Shown: positions 25,453 to 33,088 of the stretch, in pieces
How positions within the stretch are numbered: position 1 is the first letter of the stretch
How the letters are laid out: each line of letters begins with the position of its first letter
Source of the DNA: Lachnospiraceae bacterium
Lineage (GTDB): Bacteria; Bacillota; Clostridia; Lachnospirales; Lachnospiraceae
Direction: 5' to 3'
DNA length: 64,000 bases
NCBI GenBank assembly: GCA_910574195.1
Contig: CAJTBF010000002.1
Location: 1-64,000, forward strand
The notes under the pieces: model-generated
Told to the model about the DNA's origin: nothing
The model's input: the letters and a program-made list of their open reading frames with translations, nothing else
The model's database searches: none
Position numbers and translations under genes: made by a program

Positions 25453-26280
25453 ATGAAAAATACAGTTGCAACATTTCAAAAGGCGAAGCAGGACGGAAAG
25501 CGGATTTCCATGCTGACGGCATATGACTATTCCACGGCAAAGCTGGAGGATGAAGCCGGAATTCACGGAATTCTGGTGGGAGATTCCCTGGGAAATGTGG
25601 TGCTTGGCTATGAAGATACGATTTCTGTTACGATGGAAGATATGATTCATCACGGCGCCGCAGTTGCCAGAGGCGCAAAAAGTGCATTGGTTGTCATAGA
25701 TATGCCGTTTATGTCTTATCAGAGTGGAGTATACGATGCACTATGCAATGCGGGACGGCTGATGAAGGAAGGACGGGCCAATGCAGTGAAGTTGGAAGGC
25801 GGGCAGGAGGTAGTTCCGCAGATCAAGGCAATTGTACAGGCAGGAATCCCGGTGATGGGGCACCTTGGATTGACGCCCCAGTCTGTAAATGCCTTTGGCG
25901 GGTATAAAGTACAGGGGAAAGACACGGAAACGGCGCAGAAACTTTTGGAGGATGCAAAAGCGGTTGCAGAGGCAGGGGCATTTGCAGTAGTATTAGAATG
26001 TGTTCCGGCAGCGCTGGCGGAGAAAATTACAAAAGCAGTTCCGATTCCCACAATCGGGATTGGAGCGGGAGCCGGCTGCGACGGGCAGATTCTGGTTTAC
26101 CAGGATATGCTGGGAATGTTTTCCGATTATACCCCCAAGTTTGTAAAACGTTTTGCGGATATCGGCGGAGCGATGAAAGAAGCTTTTCAGGCGTATATCG
26201 CAGAAGTGGCGTCCGGAACATTCCCGGCAGAGGAACATGGTTATGGAATTTCCAGTGATGTGATAGAAAAATTATATTGA
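25453..26280 (+). CDS. panB: Ketopantoate hydroxymethyltransferase
   Basis: PanB (275 residues) adds a hydroxymethyl group from methylene-THF to alpha-ketoisovalerate, the first step of pantothenate synthesis. Family motifs are [29 protein letters not shown] (metal Asp), [15 protein letters not shown] and [12 protein letters not shown] (catalytic Glu), with [21 protein letters not shown] near the end in separate blocks. ATG 25453 (MKNTVATF) follows aaaggcgg; the earlier ATGs at 25411/25414 would add unconserved residues. It is second in the operon. Confidence 0.95.
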   Translation: MKNTVATFQKAKQDGKRISMLTAYDYSTAKLEDEAGIHGILVGDSLGNVVLGYEDTISVTMEDMIHHGAAVARGAKSALVVIDMPFMSYQSGVYDALCNAGRLMKEGRANAVKLEGGQEVVPQIKAIVQAGIPVMGHLGLTPQSVNAFGGYKVQGKDTETAQKLLEDAKAVAEAGAFAVVLECVPAALAEKITKAVPIPTIGIGAGAGCDGQILVYQDMLGMFSDYTPKFVKRFADIGGAMKEAFQAYIAEVASGTFPAEEHGYGISSDVIEKLY

Positions 26281-26306
26281 ATACCGAAGAATAAGGTGCA
26301 AAATGA

Positions 26307-26376
26307 TTACAGTTCAGCCCAGGATTTTGCATTTGCTGCAAAGTCCGTAAGAACGCATAACAGTTGGAATAGAATG
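26307..26376. repeat. Dispersed repeat REP2, copy 1
   Basis: About 70 bp starting ttacagttcagcccagga, with the hairpin ttgcatttgctgcaa and the tail taacagttggaatagaat. Near-identical copies lie at 42230 and 53161. This one sits between panB and panC. Confidence 0.85.
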
Positions 26377-26433
26377 TATTCGGCGGTACGGACTTTTCAG
26401 GGAGTCTGCCATACAGAGAATGGAGGAAGAAAG

Positions 26434-27276
26434 ATGCAGATAGAGAAAACAGTAGAGGGAGTAAGAGCCCAGGTTCGCGCATGGAGAAAAGAAGGACTGC
26501 GTATTGGTCTGGTGCCGACAATGGGGTACTTACATGAAGGTCATCAAAGTCTGATTGACCGGGCGGTGAAAGAAAATGACCGTGTGGTAGTCAGCGTGTT
26601 TGTAAATCCGATTCAGTTCGGGCCCACAGAAGATCTGGACACCTATCCAAGAGACTTTGAGGCGGATTGCATTCTGTGTGAAAAGGCAGGCGCGGCGCTT
26701 GTTTTTGCACCGGAGGTATCCGAGATGTATGTGGAGGACTTTTCTACGTTTGTAGATACCAGTAAAGTGACGGAAGAATTATGTGGAAAAAGCCGTCCCA
26801 CACATTTCCGCGGCGTATGCACCGTAGTAAATAAACTGTTTCATATTGCAGCTCCGGATCGGGCCTATTTCGGACAAAAAGACGCACAACAGCTTGCGGT
26901 TGTCCGCCGGATGGTCCGGGATCTGAATATGGACATTGAAATTATCGGCTGCCCGATTATCCGGGAAAAAGACGGTCTGGCAAAAAGCTCCAGGAATGCA
27001 TATTTATCCCCGGAAGAACGAAAGGCCGCGCTGGTACTTTCAAAAGCAATCTTTACAGGCAAAGCAATGGTGGAAGAAGGGGAAAAAGACGGCGAGAAAG
27101 TACTGGAAACCATGCAGAACATAATCCAGGCGGAACCCCTCGCACGTATCGATTACGTAGAGATGGTAAAATGGGATACCATTGAACCCCACCATCAGAT
27201 CGACTGCCCCATCCTCGTAGCCATAGCCGTCTACATCGGCAAAACCAGATTAATTGATAACTTTCTATCACACTAA
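26434..27276 (+). CDS. panC: Pantothenate synthetase
   Basis: PanC (280 residues) joins pantoate and beta-alanine with ATP. It is a class I aaRS-like fold with a HIGH-type motif VPTMGYLHEGHQSLI, pantoate-site VFVNPIQFGP and DTYPRDFEAD, TVVNKLFHI, FGQKDAQQLAVVRRM, and the KMSKS-like loop AKSSRNAYLS. ATG 26434 lies 9 nt after ggaggaag. A longer frame upstream runs through the REP2 repeat and is not coding. A 127-bp tandem repeat separates it from panD. Confidence 0.95.
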   Translation: MQIEKTVEGVRAQVRAWRKEGLRIGLVPTMGYLHEGHQSLIDRAVKENDRVVVSVFVNPIQFGPTEDLDTYPRDFEADCILCEKAGAALVFAPEVSEMYVEDFSTFVDTSKVTEELCGKSRPTHFRGVCTVVNKLFHIAAPDRAYFGQKDAQQLAVVRRMVRDLNMDIEIIGCPIIREKDGLAKSSRNAYLSPEERKAALVLSKAIFTGKAMVEEGEKDGEKVLETMQNIIQAEPLARIDYVEMVKWDTIEPHHQIDCPILVAIAVYIGKTRLIDNFLSH

Positions 27277-27303
27277 GCCTTGCGATTTCTCCCAAAATCA
27301 CAA

Positions 27304-27731
27304 TGCCAGACTAGTCTGGCAGGGTGGTTTTGTGAGAAATCATGAGGCGCGTGCGCCGAAGCGAGATGTAGCGAAGTGGAATCGAGCGTGCAAGGCTGGA
27401 AGAAGCCGAAAACCAGATTTCTCAGCCGACTGCCAGACTAGTCTGGCAGGGTGGTTTTGCGAGAAATCATGAGGCGCGTGCGCCGAAGCGAGATGTAGCG
27501 AAGTGGAATCGAGCGTGCAAGGCTGGAAGAAGCCGAAAACCAGATTTCTCAGCCGACTGCCAGACTAGTCTGGCAGGGTGGTTTTGCGAGAAATCATGAG
27601 GCGCGTGCGCCGAAGCGAGATGCAGCGAAGCGGAATCGAGCGTGCAAGGCTGGAAGCGGCCGGGGACCAGATTCCTTAGCCGAATGCCAGACTAGTCTGG
27701 CAGGGTGGTTTTGCGAGAAATCATGAGGCGC
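27304..27731. repeat. 127-bp tandem repeat with perfect 18-bp palindromes
   Basis: Three full units and one partial. Each starts with the palindrome tgccagactagtctggca (27304, 27431, 27558, 27685; exact 127-bp period). Each unit also holds ggcgcgtgcgcc and inverted gagaaatc/gatttctc arms. 127 is not a multiple of 3 and no conserved frame spans it. It fills the panC-panD gap inside the operon. Confidence 0.95.
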
Positions 27732-27764
27732 ACATAAAATCAAAGAGAAGGAGTATATTCTATT

Positions 27765-28166
27765 ATGATATGTACAATGTTAAAAGGTAAAATCCACCGT
27801 GCCACAGTCCTCCAGGCAGAACTGGACTATGTGGGCAGTATTACCATCGACGAGGCATTGATGGAGGCTTCCGGAATTCAGGAGTATGAACAGGTGCAGA
27901 TCGTGGACGTGAACAATGGGCAGCGTTTTGAAACCTATGTCATTGCCGGGGAGCGAAACAGCGGTATGATCTGTCTGAATGGTGCGGCTGCCCGTCAGGT
28001 ACAGGTGGGAGACAAGATTATTATTATGTGTTATGCAGGAATGACTTCCGAGGAAATCAAAGAATATCACCCAAAAGTCGTATTTGTAGACGAACAGAAT
28101 CAGATCAGACAAATCACGCATTATGAAAAACATGGCCGCCTGCAGGACATGGAAGAGGTGAAATAA
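27765..28166 (+). CDS. panD: Aspartate 1-decarboxylase
   Basis: PanD (133 residues) makes beta-alanine from aspartate with a pyruvoyl cofactor formed by self-cleavage. The cleavage site Gly-Ser is in [10 protein letters not shown], preceded by [12 protein letters not shown] and followed by [10 protein letters not shown] and [23 protein letters not shown] 27765 lies 11 nt after gaaggag; ATG 27777 is also possible, but the MICTMLK start is typical. Its stop touches the coaBC start (TAA-ATG), so the two are translationally coupled. Confidence 0.95.
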   Translation: MICTMLKGKIHRATVLQAELDYVGSITIDEALMEASGIQEYEQVQIVDVNNGQRFETYVIAGERNSGMICLNGAAARQVQVGDKIIIMCYAGMTSEEIKEYHPKVVFVDEQNQIRQITHYEKHGRLQDMEEVK

Positions 28167-29378
28167 ATGCTGAAAGGGAAAACCATAGTTCTTGGAGTCA
28201 GCGGCAGTATTGCAGCCTACAAGATTGCAGGACTGGCCAGTCGGCTTGTAAAGCTTCATGCAGATGTGCATGTCATTATGACGCAGAACGCTACCAATTT
28301 TATCACTCCCATTACATTTGAATCTTTGACGGGAAACAAATGTATGGTAGATACATTTGACCGGAACTTTCAGTTTCATGTGGCTCATGTTTCCCTGGCG
28401 AAAAAGGCTTCCGTACTGCTGGTAGCTCCGGCTTCGGCCAATATCATTGCGAAACTGGCTTATGGGCTTGCCGATGACATGCTGAGTACAACCGCGCTGG
28501 CTATGACCTGCCCGGTGCTTGTCTCTCCGGCCATGAATGTGAATATGTATCACAATCCGGTGGTACAGGAAAACCTGGAAAAGCTTGCACATTCCGGGAA
28601 AATTGTGATTCCTCCGGAGAACGGTTATCTGGCCTGCGGCACGACGGGAGACGGGAAAATGCCGTCGGAAGAGGTTCTCCTGTCTTACATTTTACGGGAG
28701 ATTGCGTTTCCAAAAGACTTAAAAGGAAAAAGGGTACTGGTAACGGCAGGGCCAACCCGGGAAGCGCTGGATCCGGTTCGTTTCTTAAGTAACCATTCCA
28801 CCGGGAAGATGGGATACGCCATCGCCAGACAGGCCATGCTGCGGGGGGCAGAGGTGACGCTGGTCAGCGGCCCGGTCTCTTTGACGCCCCCGCCTTTTGT
28901 GAAAGTGATTCCGGTTGTCAGTGCGGCAGAAATGTTCCAGGCAGTCTCCGCTCATTGGGAGGGGCAGGAACTGCTGATTAAAGCGGCAGCAGTTGCAGAT
29001 TATACGCCTCTTGATATGGCGGAGGAGAAATTGAAAAAGGAAGATGGAGAATTTGCCGTGCCTTTGAAAAGAACAGAGGACATTCTTTTGTGGCTGGGGG
29101 AACATAAAAAGCCGGGTCAGGTGCTCTGTGGATTTTCGATGGAAACAAACAATGTAGTGGAAAATTCAAGAAAAAAATTAGAAAAGAAGCATGCCGATCT
29201 GATTGCAGCCAATAGTCTGAAAGAGACGGGGGCCGGATTCGGGACGGATACCAATCATCTTCTTTTGATTGGAAAAGAGGGTGTGAAAGATCTGCCGTTG
29301 CTTTCCAAAGAAGAGGCGGCGAATATACTGTTGGATGAATTATTACGAATCGATGAGAATTACCGAAAAATAAGTTGA
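28167..29378 (+). CDS. coaBC: Bifunctional phosphopantothenoylcysteine decarboxylase / phosphopantothenate-cysteine ligase
   Basis: 403 residues. The CoaC half (1-185) is a flavoprotein with GVSGSIAAYK, the His in HVAHVSLA, the SPAMNVNMY motif and the ACG-type Cys in GYLACGTTGDGKM. The CoaB half (from about 188) has VTAGPTREALDPVRFLSN, STGKMGYAIA, AAAVADYTP and a C-terminal IAANSLKETGAGFGTDTN. Together they turn phosphopantothenate into phosphopantetheine for CoA. It is last in the pan operon; its stop overlaps the -35 box of the rplJ promoter. Confidence 0.95.
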   Translation: MLKGKTIVLGVSGSIAAYKIAGLASRLVKLHADVHVIMTQNATNFITPITFESLTGNKCMVDTFDRNFQFHVAHVSLAKKASVLLVAPASANIIAKLAYGLADDMLSTTALAMTCPVLVSPAMNVNMYHNPVVQENLEKLAHSGKIVIPPENGYLACGTTGDGKMPSEEVLLSYILREIAFPKDLKGKRVLVTAGPTREALDPVRFLSNHSTGKMGYAIARQAMLRGAEVTLVSGPVSLTPPPFVKVIPVVSAAEMFQAVSAHWEGQELLIKAAAVADYTPLDMAEEKLKKEDGEFAVPLKRTEDILLWLGEHKKPGQVLCGFSMETNNVVENSRKKLEKKHADLIAANSLKETGAGFGTDTNHLLLIGKEGVKDLPLLSKEEAANILLDELLRIDENYRKIS

Positions 29379-29403
29379 CAACCATAGGGAACAATGGTAT
29401 GAT
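29375..29403 (+). promoter_or_regulatory. Sigma-A promoter of rplJ-rplL
   Basis: A consensus ttgaca (29375-29380), a 17-bp spacer and tatgat (29398-29403). The -35 box overlaps the coaBC stop codon. Confidence 0.9.
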
Positions 29404-29408
29404 AATCA

Positions 29409-29530
29409 GGCAATTAGCTGCCGAAGACAGTAGGTGCCGTAAGGCATAAGATGGGAACGCCTACCGAGGGATGCGAGATTCATAGTATTGGATTTTACCT
29501 CTGTGTCTTGGTGTGCACAGAGGTTTTTCT
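29409..29530 (+). ncRNA. L10 ribosomal protein leader
   Basis: It has the typical L10 leader core (gctgccgaagacagtaggtg, then ggcataag and gggaacgcctaccgagg). This mimics the 23S rRNA site so that L10(L12)4 can repress its own operon. A hairpin acctctgtg/cacagaggt followed by T5 (29497-29528) is the leader terminator. Confidence 0.9.
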
Positions 29531-29579
29531 GTGTACGGCTGAATGTAACTGAAATTTATACAAGGAGGTGCACCAGAAC

Positions 29580-30089
29580 GTGGCAAAAGTTGAATTAAAA
29601 CAACCAATCGTAGCAGCCATCGCCGAGGATATTAAAGATGCTCAGTCCGTAGTGCTTGTGGATTACCGTGGTTTGACCGTGGCACAGGATACGGAACTTC
29701 GTAAGCAGCTCAGAGAAGCAGGCGTAGTGTATAAGGTCTGCAAGAATACGATGATGAAGAGAGCTTTCGAGGGAACAGAGTGCGAGAGTCTGAGTGAATA
29801 TCTGGAAGGACCGAGCGCGCTTGCAATTTCCAAAGAGGATGCGACGGCTCCGGCGAGAATTCTCTGCAATTTTGCGAAAACTGCCGATAAGTTGGAACTG
29901 AAAGGCGGCGTGGTAGAAGGAGCTGCATATGATGCGGCAGGTCTGACAGAGATTTCCAAGATTCCGTCAAGAGAAGTTCTTCTCTCCAGATTGCTTGGAA
30001 GTATGCAGTCACCGATTACGAACTTTGCCCGCGTGATCAAGCAGATCGCGGAAAAGGACGGCCAAGAAGCGGAAGCTGCTGCAGAGTAA
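29580..30089 (+). CDS. rplJ: Ribosomal protein L10
   Basis: Stalk base protein uL10 (169 residues), which binds 23S rRNA and carries L7/L12 dimers. It has VVLVDYRGLTVAQDTELR, KVCKNTMMKRAF and the C-terminal helix for L12. The start is GTG 29580, 8 nt after aaggaggtg; an in-frame GTG at 29568 lies inside the ribosome binding site. It is regulated by the leader immediately upstream and followed by rplL. Confidence 0.95.
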   Translation: MAKVELKQPIVAAIAEDIKDAQSVVLVDYRGLTVAQDTELRKQLREAGVVYKVCKNTMMKRAFEGTECESLSEYLEGPSALAISKEDATAPARILCNFAKTADKLELKGGVVEGAAYDAAGLTEISKIPSREVLLSRLLGSMQSPITNFARVIKQIAEKDGQEAEAAAE

Positions 30090-30244
30090 GGCTTTTGAAG
30101 AAAGTCTGGAAAAGCATTCCAGGAAGCGGATTTGAGAATCCATGCAGATTGGAAGAAAGATCAGGAACAGAAAAAGAGGTCTGACAGAAAAGAATAAAAA
30201 TGTCAGAGAGATAAAACAGAAAAAAGATAATGGAGGATGTAAAA

Positions 30245-30622
30245 ATGGCTAAATTAACAGCAGCTGAGATGATCGAAGCGATCAAAGAATTATCCGTATT
30301 GGAATTGAATGAATTAGTAAAAGCATGCGAAGAAGAATTCGGCGTATCTGCAGCAGCAGGCGTTGTAGTTGCAGCAGCAGGCGGAGACGGTGCGGCGGCA
30401 GCAGAAGAGAAGGATGAATTCGATGTAGAACTGGTATCTGCAGGCGCATCCAAGGTAAAGGTGATCAAAGCCGTTCGTGAGATCACAGGTCTTGGTCTGA
30501 AGGAAGCAAAAGAGCTGGTTGACAATGCTCCGAAGGTAGTAAAGGAAGCAGTTTCCAAGGCAGAAGCTGAGGAGATCAAAGCAAAACTGGAAGGCGAAGG
30601 CGCAGAAGTAAATCTGAAATAA
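30245..30622 (+). CDS. rplL: Ribosomal protein L7/L12
   Basis: bL12 (125 residues), the multi-copy stalk protein that recruits translation GTPases. The N-terminal dimerisation domain starts [16 protein letters not shown], an Ala/Gly-rich hinge ([14 protein letters not shown]) follows, and the C-terminal factor-binding domain has [22 protein letters not shown] 30245 follows ggagg; the ATG at 30230 overlaps the site. The 155-bp gap after rplJ holds no gene. Confidence 0.96.
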   Translation: MAKLTAAEMIEAIKELSVLELNELVKACEEEFGVSAAAGVVVAAAGGDGAAAAEEKDEFDVELVSAGASKVKVIKAVREITGLGLKEAKELVDNAPKVVKEAVSKAEAEEIKAKLEGEGAEVNLK

Positions 30623-30658
30623 TTTTGAGGTTTTATGCTGTTTATCCAGAGAAAAAGC

Positions 30659-30713
30659 ATATCCCGTGGAAATCCGTACTTTTCGGTACAGGATTCTCTG
30701 CGGGATATTTTTT
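30659..30713 (+). terminator. Terminator of rplJ-rplL
   Basis: Nested stems atatcccg/cgggatat and aatcc-gtac/gtac-ggatt are followed by a T run. Confidence 0.85.
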
Positions 30714-30841
30714 ATGATATAAGAAATTTCGTTCCCTATATCATAAAACCATCCGGAAGGATATACACTCGAGCGAAGAAGTGGCTCAATAAGTTTTCGG
30801 CGTATGGTTTCCTTTATTCTAAAACAATTTTGAAAAAAGTG

Positions 30842-30872
30842 TTGACTCTTACGCAACGTAATAGTTTATATT
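30842..30872 (+). promoter_or_regulatory. MerR-type promoter with 19-bp spacer and dyad operator
   Basis: ttgact (30842-30847) and tatatt (30867-30872) are 19 bp apart. The spacer holds the perfect dyad ttacg-caa-cgtaa. Overlong spacers with a central dyad are the hallmark of MerR-activated promoters. It drives the regulator gene 30 bp downstream, so autoregulation is likely. Confidence 0.8.
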
Positions 30873-30902
30873 GATATTACCAAGTGGATGGAGGATATGC
30901 CA

Positions 30903-31637
30903 ATGATGACAGTACATGAAGTGAGTAAGCTTGCCGGGGTGAGTATACGCACTCTGCAATATTATGACAAGATCGGTCTTTTGCATCCGACGGGACGCAC
31001 CGATGCAGGGTACAGGCTGTATGACGATGCAGATCTGGAACGCCTTCAGCACATCTTATTGTTTCGTGAATTGGAGTTTCCGTTGAAAGACATCAAGGCA
31101 ATCATAAACAGTCCTGATTTCGACAGAAGTAAAGCATTGGAGCAACAGATAAAGTTGCTTAAGCTGAAAAAGGAACATATTGAAAACCTGATGAACTTTG
31201 CGCTTGGAATAAAAATGTTAGGAGTGAGGCACATGGACTTTAAGGCTTTTGACAGAAGCAAACTGGATGAGTATTCCAGACAGGCGAAAGAACTTTATGG
31301 GAATACACCGGAATATAAAGAGATGAGGGAGAAAATGAAGAATAGAACAGAGAAAGAGGATCATTTTCTGGCTGACCGGTTTATGTTGTTCTTCAAAGAA
31401 GCCGGTGGGATAAAGAATACGGATCCGGCATCTCCTGAAGCGCAGGATCTTGTAAAAAGGATACAGGATTTCATCACTGAGAATCTTTATACCTGTACCA
31501 ATAAGATTCTTAAGGGATTGGGAAAGATGTATTCCGGAGGTGGAGATTTTACGAAGAACATCAATGAATACGGCGGTGAGGGTACCGCAGAATTTGTCGA
31601 TAAGGCGATTCAGATTTACTGTGATAACGCTGAATAA
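30903..31637 (+). CDS. MerR family regulator with TipAS domain
   Basis: 244 residues. The N-terminal MerR winged helix reads MTVHEVSKLAGVSIRTLQYYDKIGLL then GYRLYDDADLERLQHI, and a dimerisation coil follows. The C-terminal TipAS-like domain (about 125-244: YGNTPEYKEMREK, LADRFMLFFKE, YTCTNKILKGLGKMY) binds thiopeptides or other drugs in relatives such as TipA, Mta and SkgA. ATG 30903 lies 8 nt after ggagg; earlier ATGs overlap the site. No obvious efflux pump is adjacent. Confidence 0.88.
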   Translation: MMTVHEVSKLAGVSIRTLQYYDKIGLLHPTGRTDAGYRLYDDADLERLQHILLFRELEFPLKDIKAIINSPDFDRSKALEQQIKLLKLKKEHIENLMNFALGIKMLGVRHMDFKAFDRSKLDEYSRQAKELYGNTPEYKEMREKMKNRTEKEDHFLADRFMLFFKEAGGIKNTDPASPEAQDLVKRIQDFITENLYTCTNKILKGLGKMYSGGGDFTKNINEYGGEGTAEFVDKAIQIYCDNAE

Positions 31638-31773
31638 GGAGAATGCGATGATTCTTTACTGAGAGTCGGGAAACCGGCTCTCTTTTACTGTGCGCGTCCA
31701 CCACTTTATTTGGTATAATTATTATTAGTTTACCATTATCAGAAAGAGAATACCAAAAAGAGGATAAAAGGAA

Positions 31774-32540
31774 ATGAGAAAAAAACAAAAGTTTTTCAGT
31801 CTGCTGTTTTTCGGTTTTTTATTGTTTAGCTTTTGCCCTGCGGCAGTCTGTGCCCAGGAAGCAGATTCAGGGGACGGCGGTGATGTCACGGTCGGATCTC
31901 CGGCTTTGGATGCGCAGGCGGATGTGATTACCGGTGAAGGCTTTGTGTTTGACCAGACCACAGGGACCTTGACGATCGACGAATATGATGAAAATTGGGA
32001 ATGGCCCGATTCTCTGTCAAAAACAGAGGTAACCGCGCTGCGGATAAAGAAAGCGGCAGGGGTGTTTCTAGTCAGGGCGGTTCCGCAGTGTCTTCGGCCA
32101 ACGTACCTTATGGTGACAAAGTGGTGAAACCAGCGGAGCCCGCCCGGGAGGGCTTTACCTTTGCCGGATGGTACCAGGAAGCCGCCTGTACTACCCCCTG
32201 GAATTTTGACAGGGATCAGGTGACAGGGGATCTCACCCTTTATGCCAAATGGACGGAAAGAAGCCAGGGGGAAACGCCTGGTGGAGGAACATCCGGTAGC
32301 GGAACGAGCGGTGGAGGAACGAGCGGTGAAGGAACTCCTGATGCAGGGAGTTACGGAGATGGAATCTCTCCGGGCAGCACTGCAGCAAGTGCCGGTTCGC
32401 CAAATTCCAAAACGCCTTCGTCTCCGCATACCGGTGAAAGTGATTGTGTAGTATGCTGGTTTATTCTGCTGTTCTTTTCTGCCGGTGTATGGATGTTTCT
32501 GTACCTCTATAAGAAGAACGATATAGAATGCCTGAAATAA
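31774..32540 (+). pseudogene. Frameshifted cell-wall surface protein with InlB B-repeat
   Basis: The first frame (from ATG 31774) gives a signal peptide (MRKKQKFFSLLFFGFLLFSF, cleaved near VCAQ) and a short BspA-like module (FDQTTGTLTIDEYDENW), then stops at 32127. The second frame, entered near 32060-32090, gives SSANVPYGDKVVKPAEP, an InlB/Listeria-Bacteroides repeat (GFTFAGWYQEAACTTPWNF...LTLYAKW), a Gly/Ser/Thr linker, SPHTG, a hydrophobic helix and YKKND. SPHTG plus helix plus basic tail looks like a sortase-type anchor. An internal deletion with frameshift is the simplest reading. Confidence 0.75.
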
Positions 32541-32551
32541 ATATGAAAATG

Positions 32552-32606
32552 GACACCCGTCGTTGCGGAAAAGCCTTTCGTACAGACGGGTGTTCTTTCT
32601 ATTTTT
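32552..32606 (+). terminator. Terminator after surface-protein pseudogene
   Basis: Long stem: gacacccgtc / gacgggtgttc with an inner tgcggaaa/tttcgta pairing, followed by tttctattttt. Confidence 0.8.
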
Positions 32607-32702
32607 CATTCAGAATTCCGGTTTTCTACCACAGAAATCCCAAAATGTCAAGAACTTTTTTCTATTTATCCCTGAATTGTCCCAAAATAACCCAAAAATG
32701 AG

Positions 32703-32732
32703 TTGACAGTGAAAAGTCTTTTGTGCTATAGT
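32703..32732 (+). promoter_or_regulatory. Promoter of rpoB-rpoC
   Basis: ttgaca (32703-32708), an 18-bp spacer and tatagt (32727-32732). It leaves a ~350-nt untranslated leader before rpoB. Confidence 0.75.
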
Positions 32733-32904
32733 AAAAAATGCGCTATTGTGGAAAGTTGTGCCATTCAGGCTTGGTTTTATTGATGCAGGAGTGCTTTCCG
32801 CAAAACCTGAAAAATCCCGGTATACGGCAGGGAATGTGCCAGGAACCAGTATTGCGGGAAAGAGCAATCGAACACCTGCGGCACATGTATGCATGGATTA
32901 GGCG

Positions 32905-32938
32905 GCGCACAGAGCGGGATGCAGGGAGTGCGTTTTTT
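32905..32938 (+). terminator. Possible attenuator in the rpoB leader
   Basis: gcgcac (32905-32910) pairs with gtgcg(t) (32928-32933), followed by six T. It sits within the long rpoB leader, about 150 bp before the start codon. No gene is supported in 32733-33088. Confidence 0.5.
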
Positions 32939-33088
32939 CAACACATCCATGATATCTATTAGAATACGCTCCAAGGGGAAAAATATACAGGGTAACTCGC
33001 AGCCTGCATACAGGGTACGGTCGGAGATTCTTGTTTTATTAATAGGAAGAAACAGTGCCCGCAAAAATAAATGAGGAGTGAAACGTCA

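Noticed and set aside
27254-27472. 72-aa ORF over the 127-bp repeats
   Set aside because: The repeat period is not a multiple of three and the frame is not kept from unit to unit.
27304-27731. CRISPR array
   Set aside because: The whole 127-bp unit is repeated, with no variable spacers and no cas genes.
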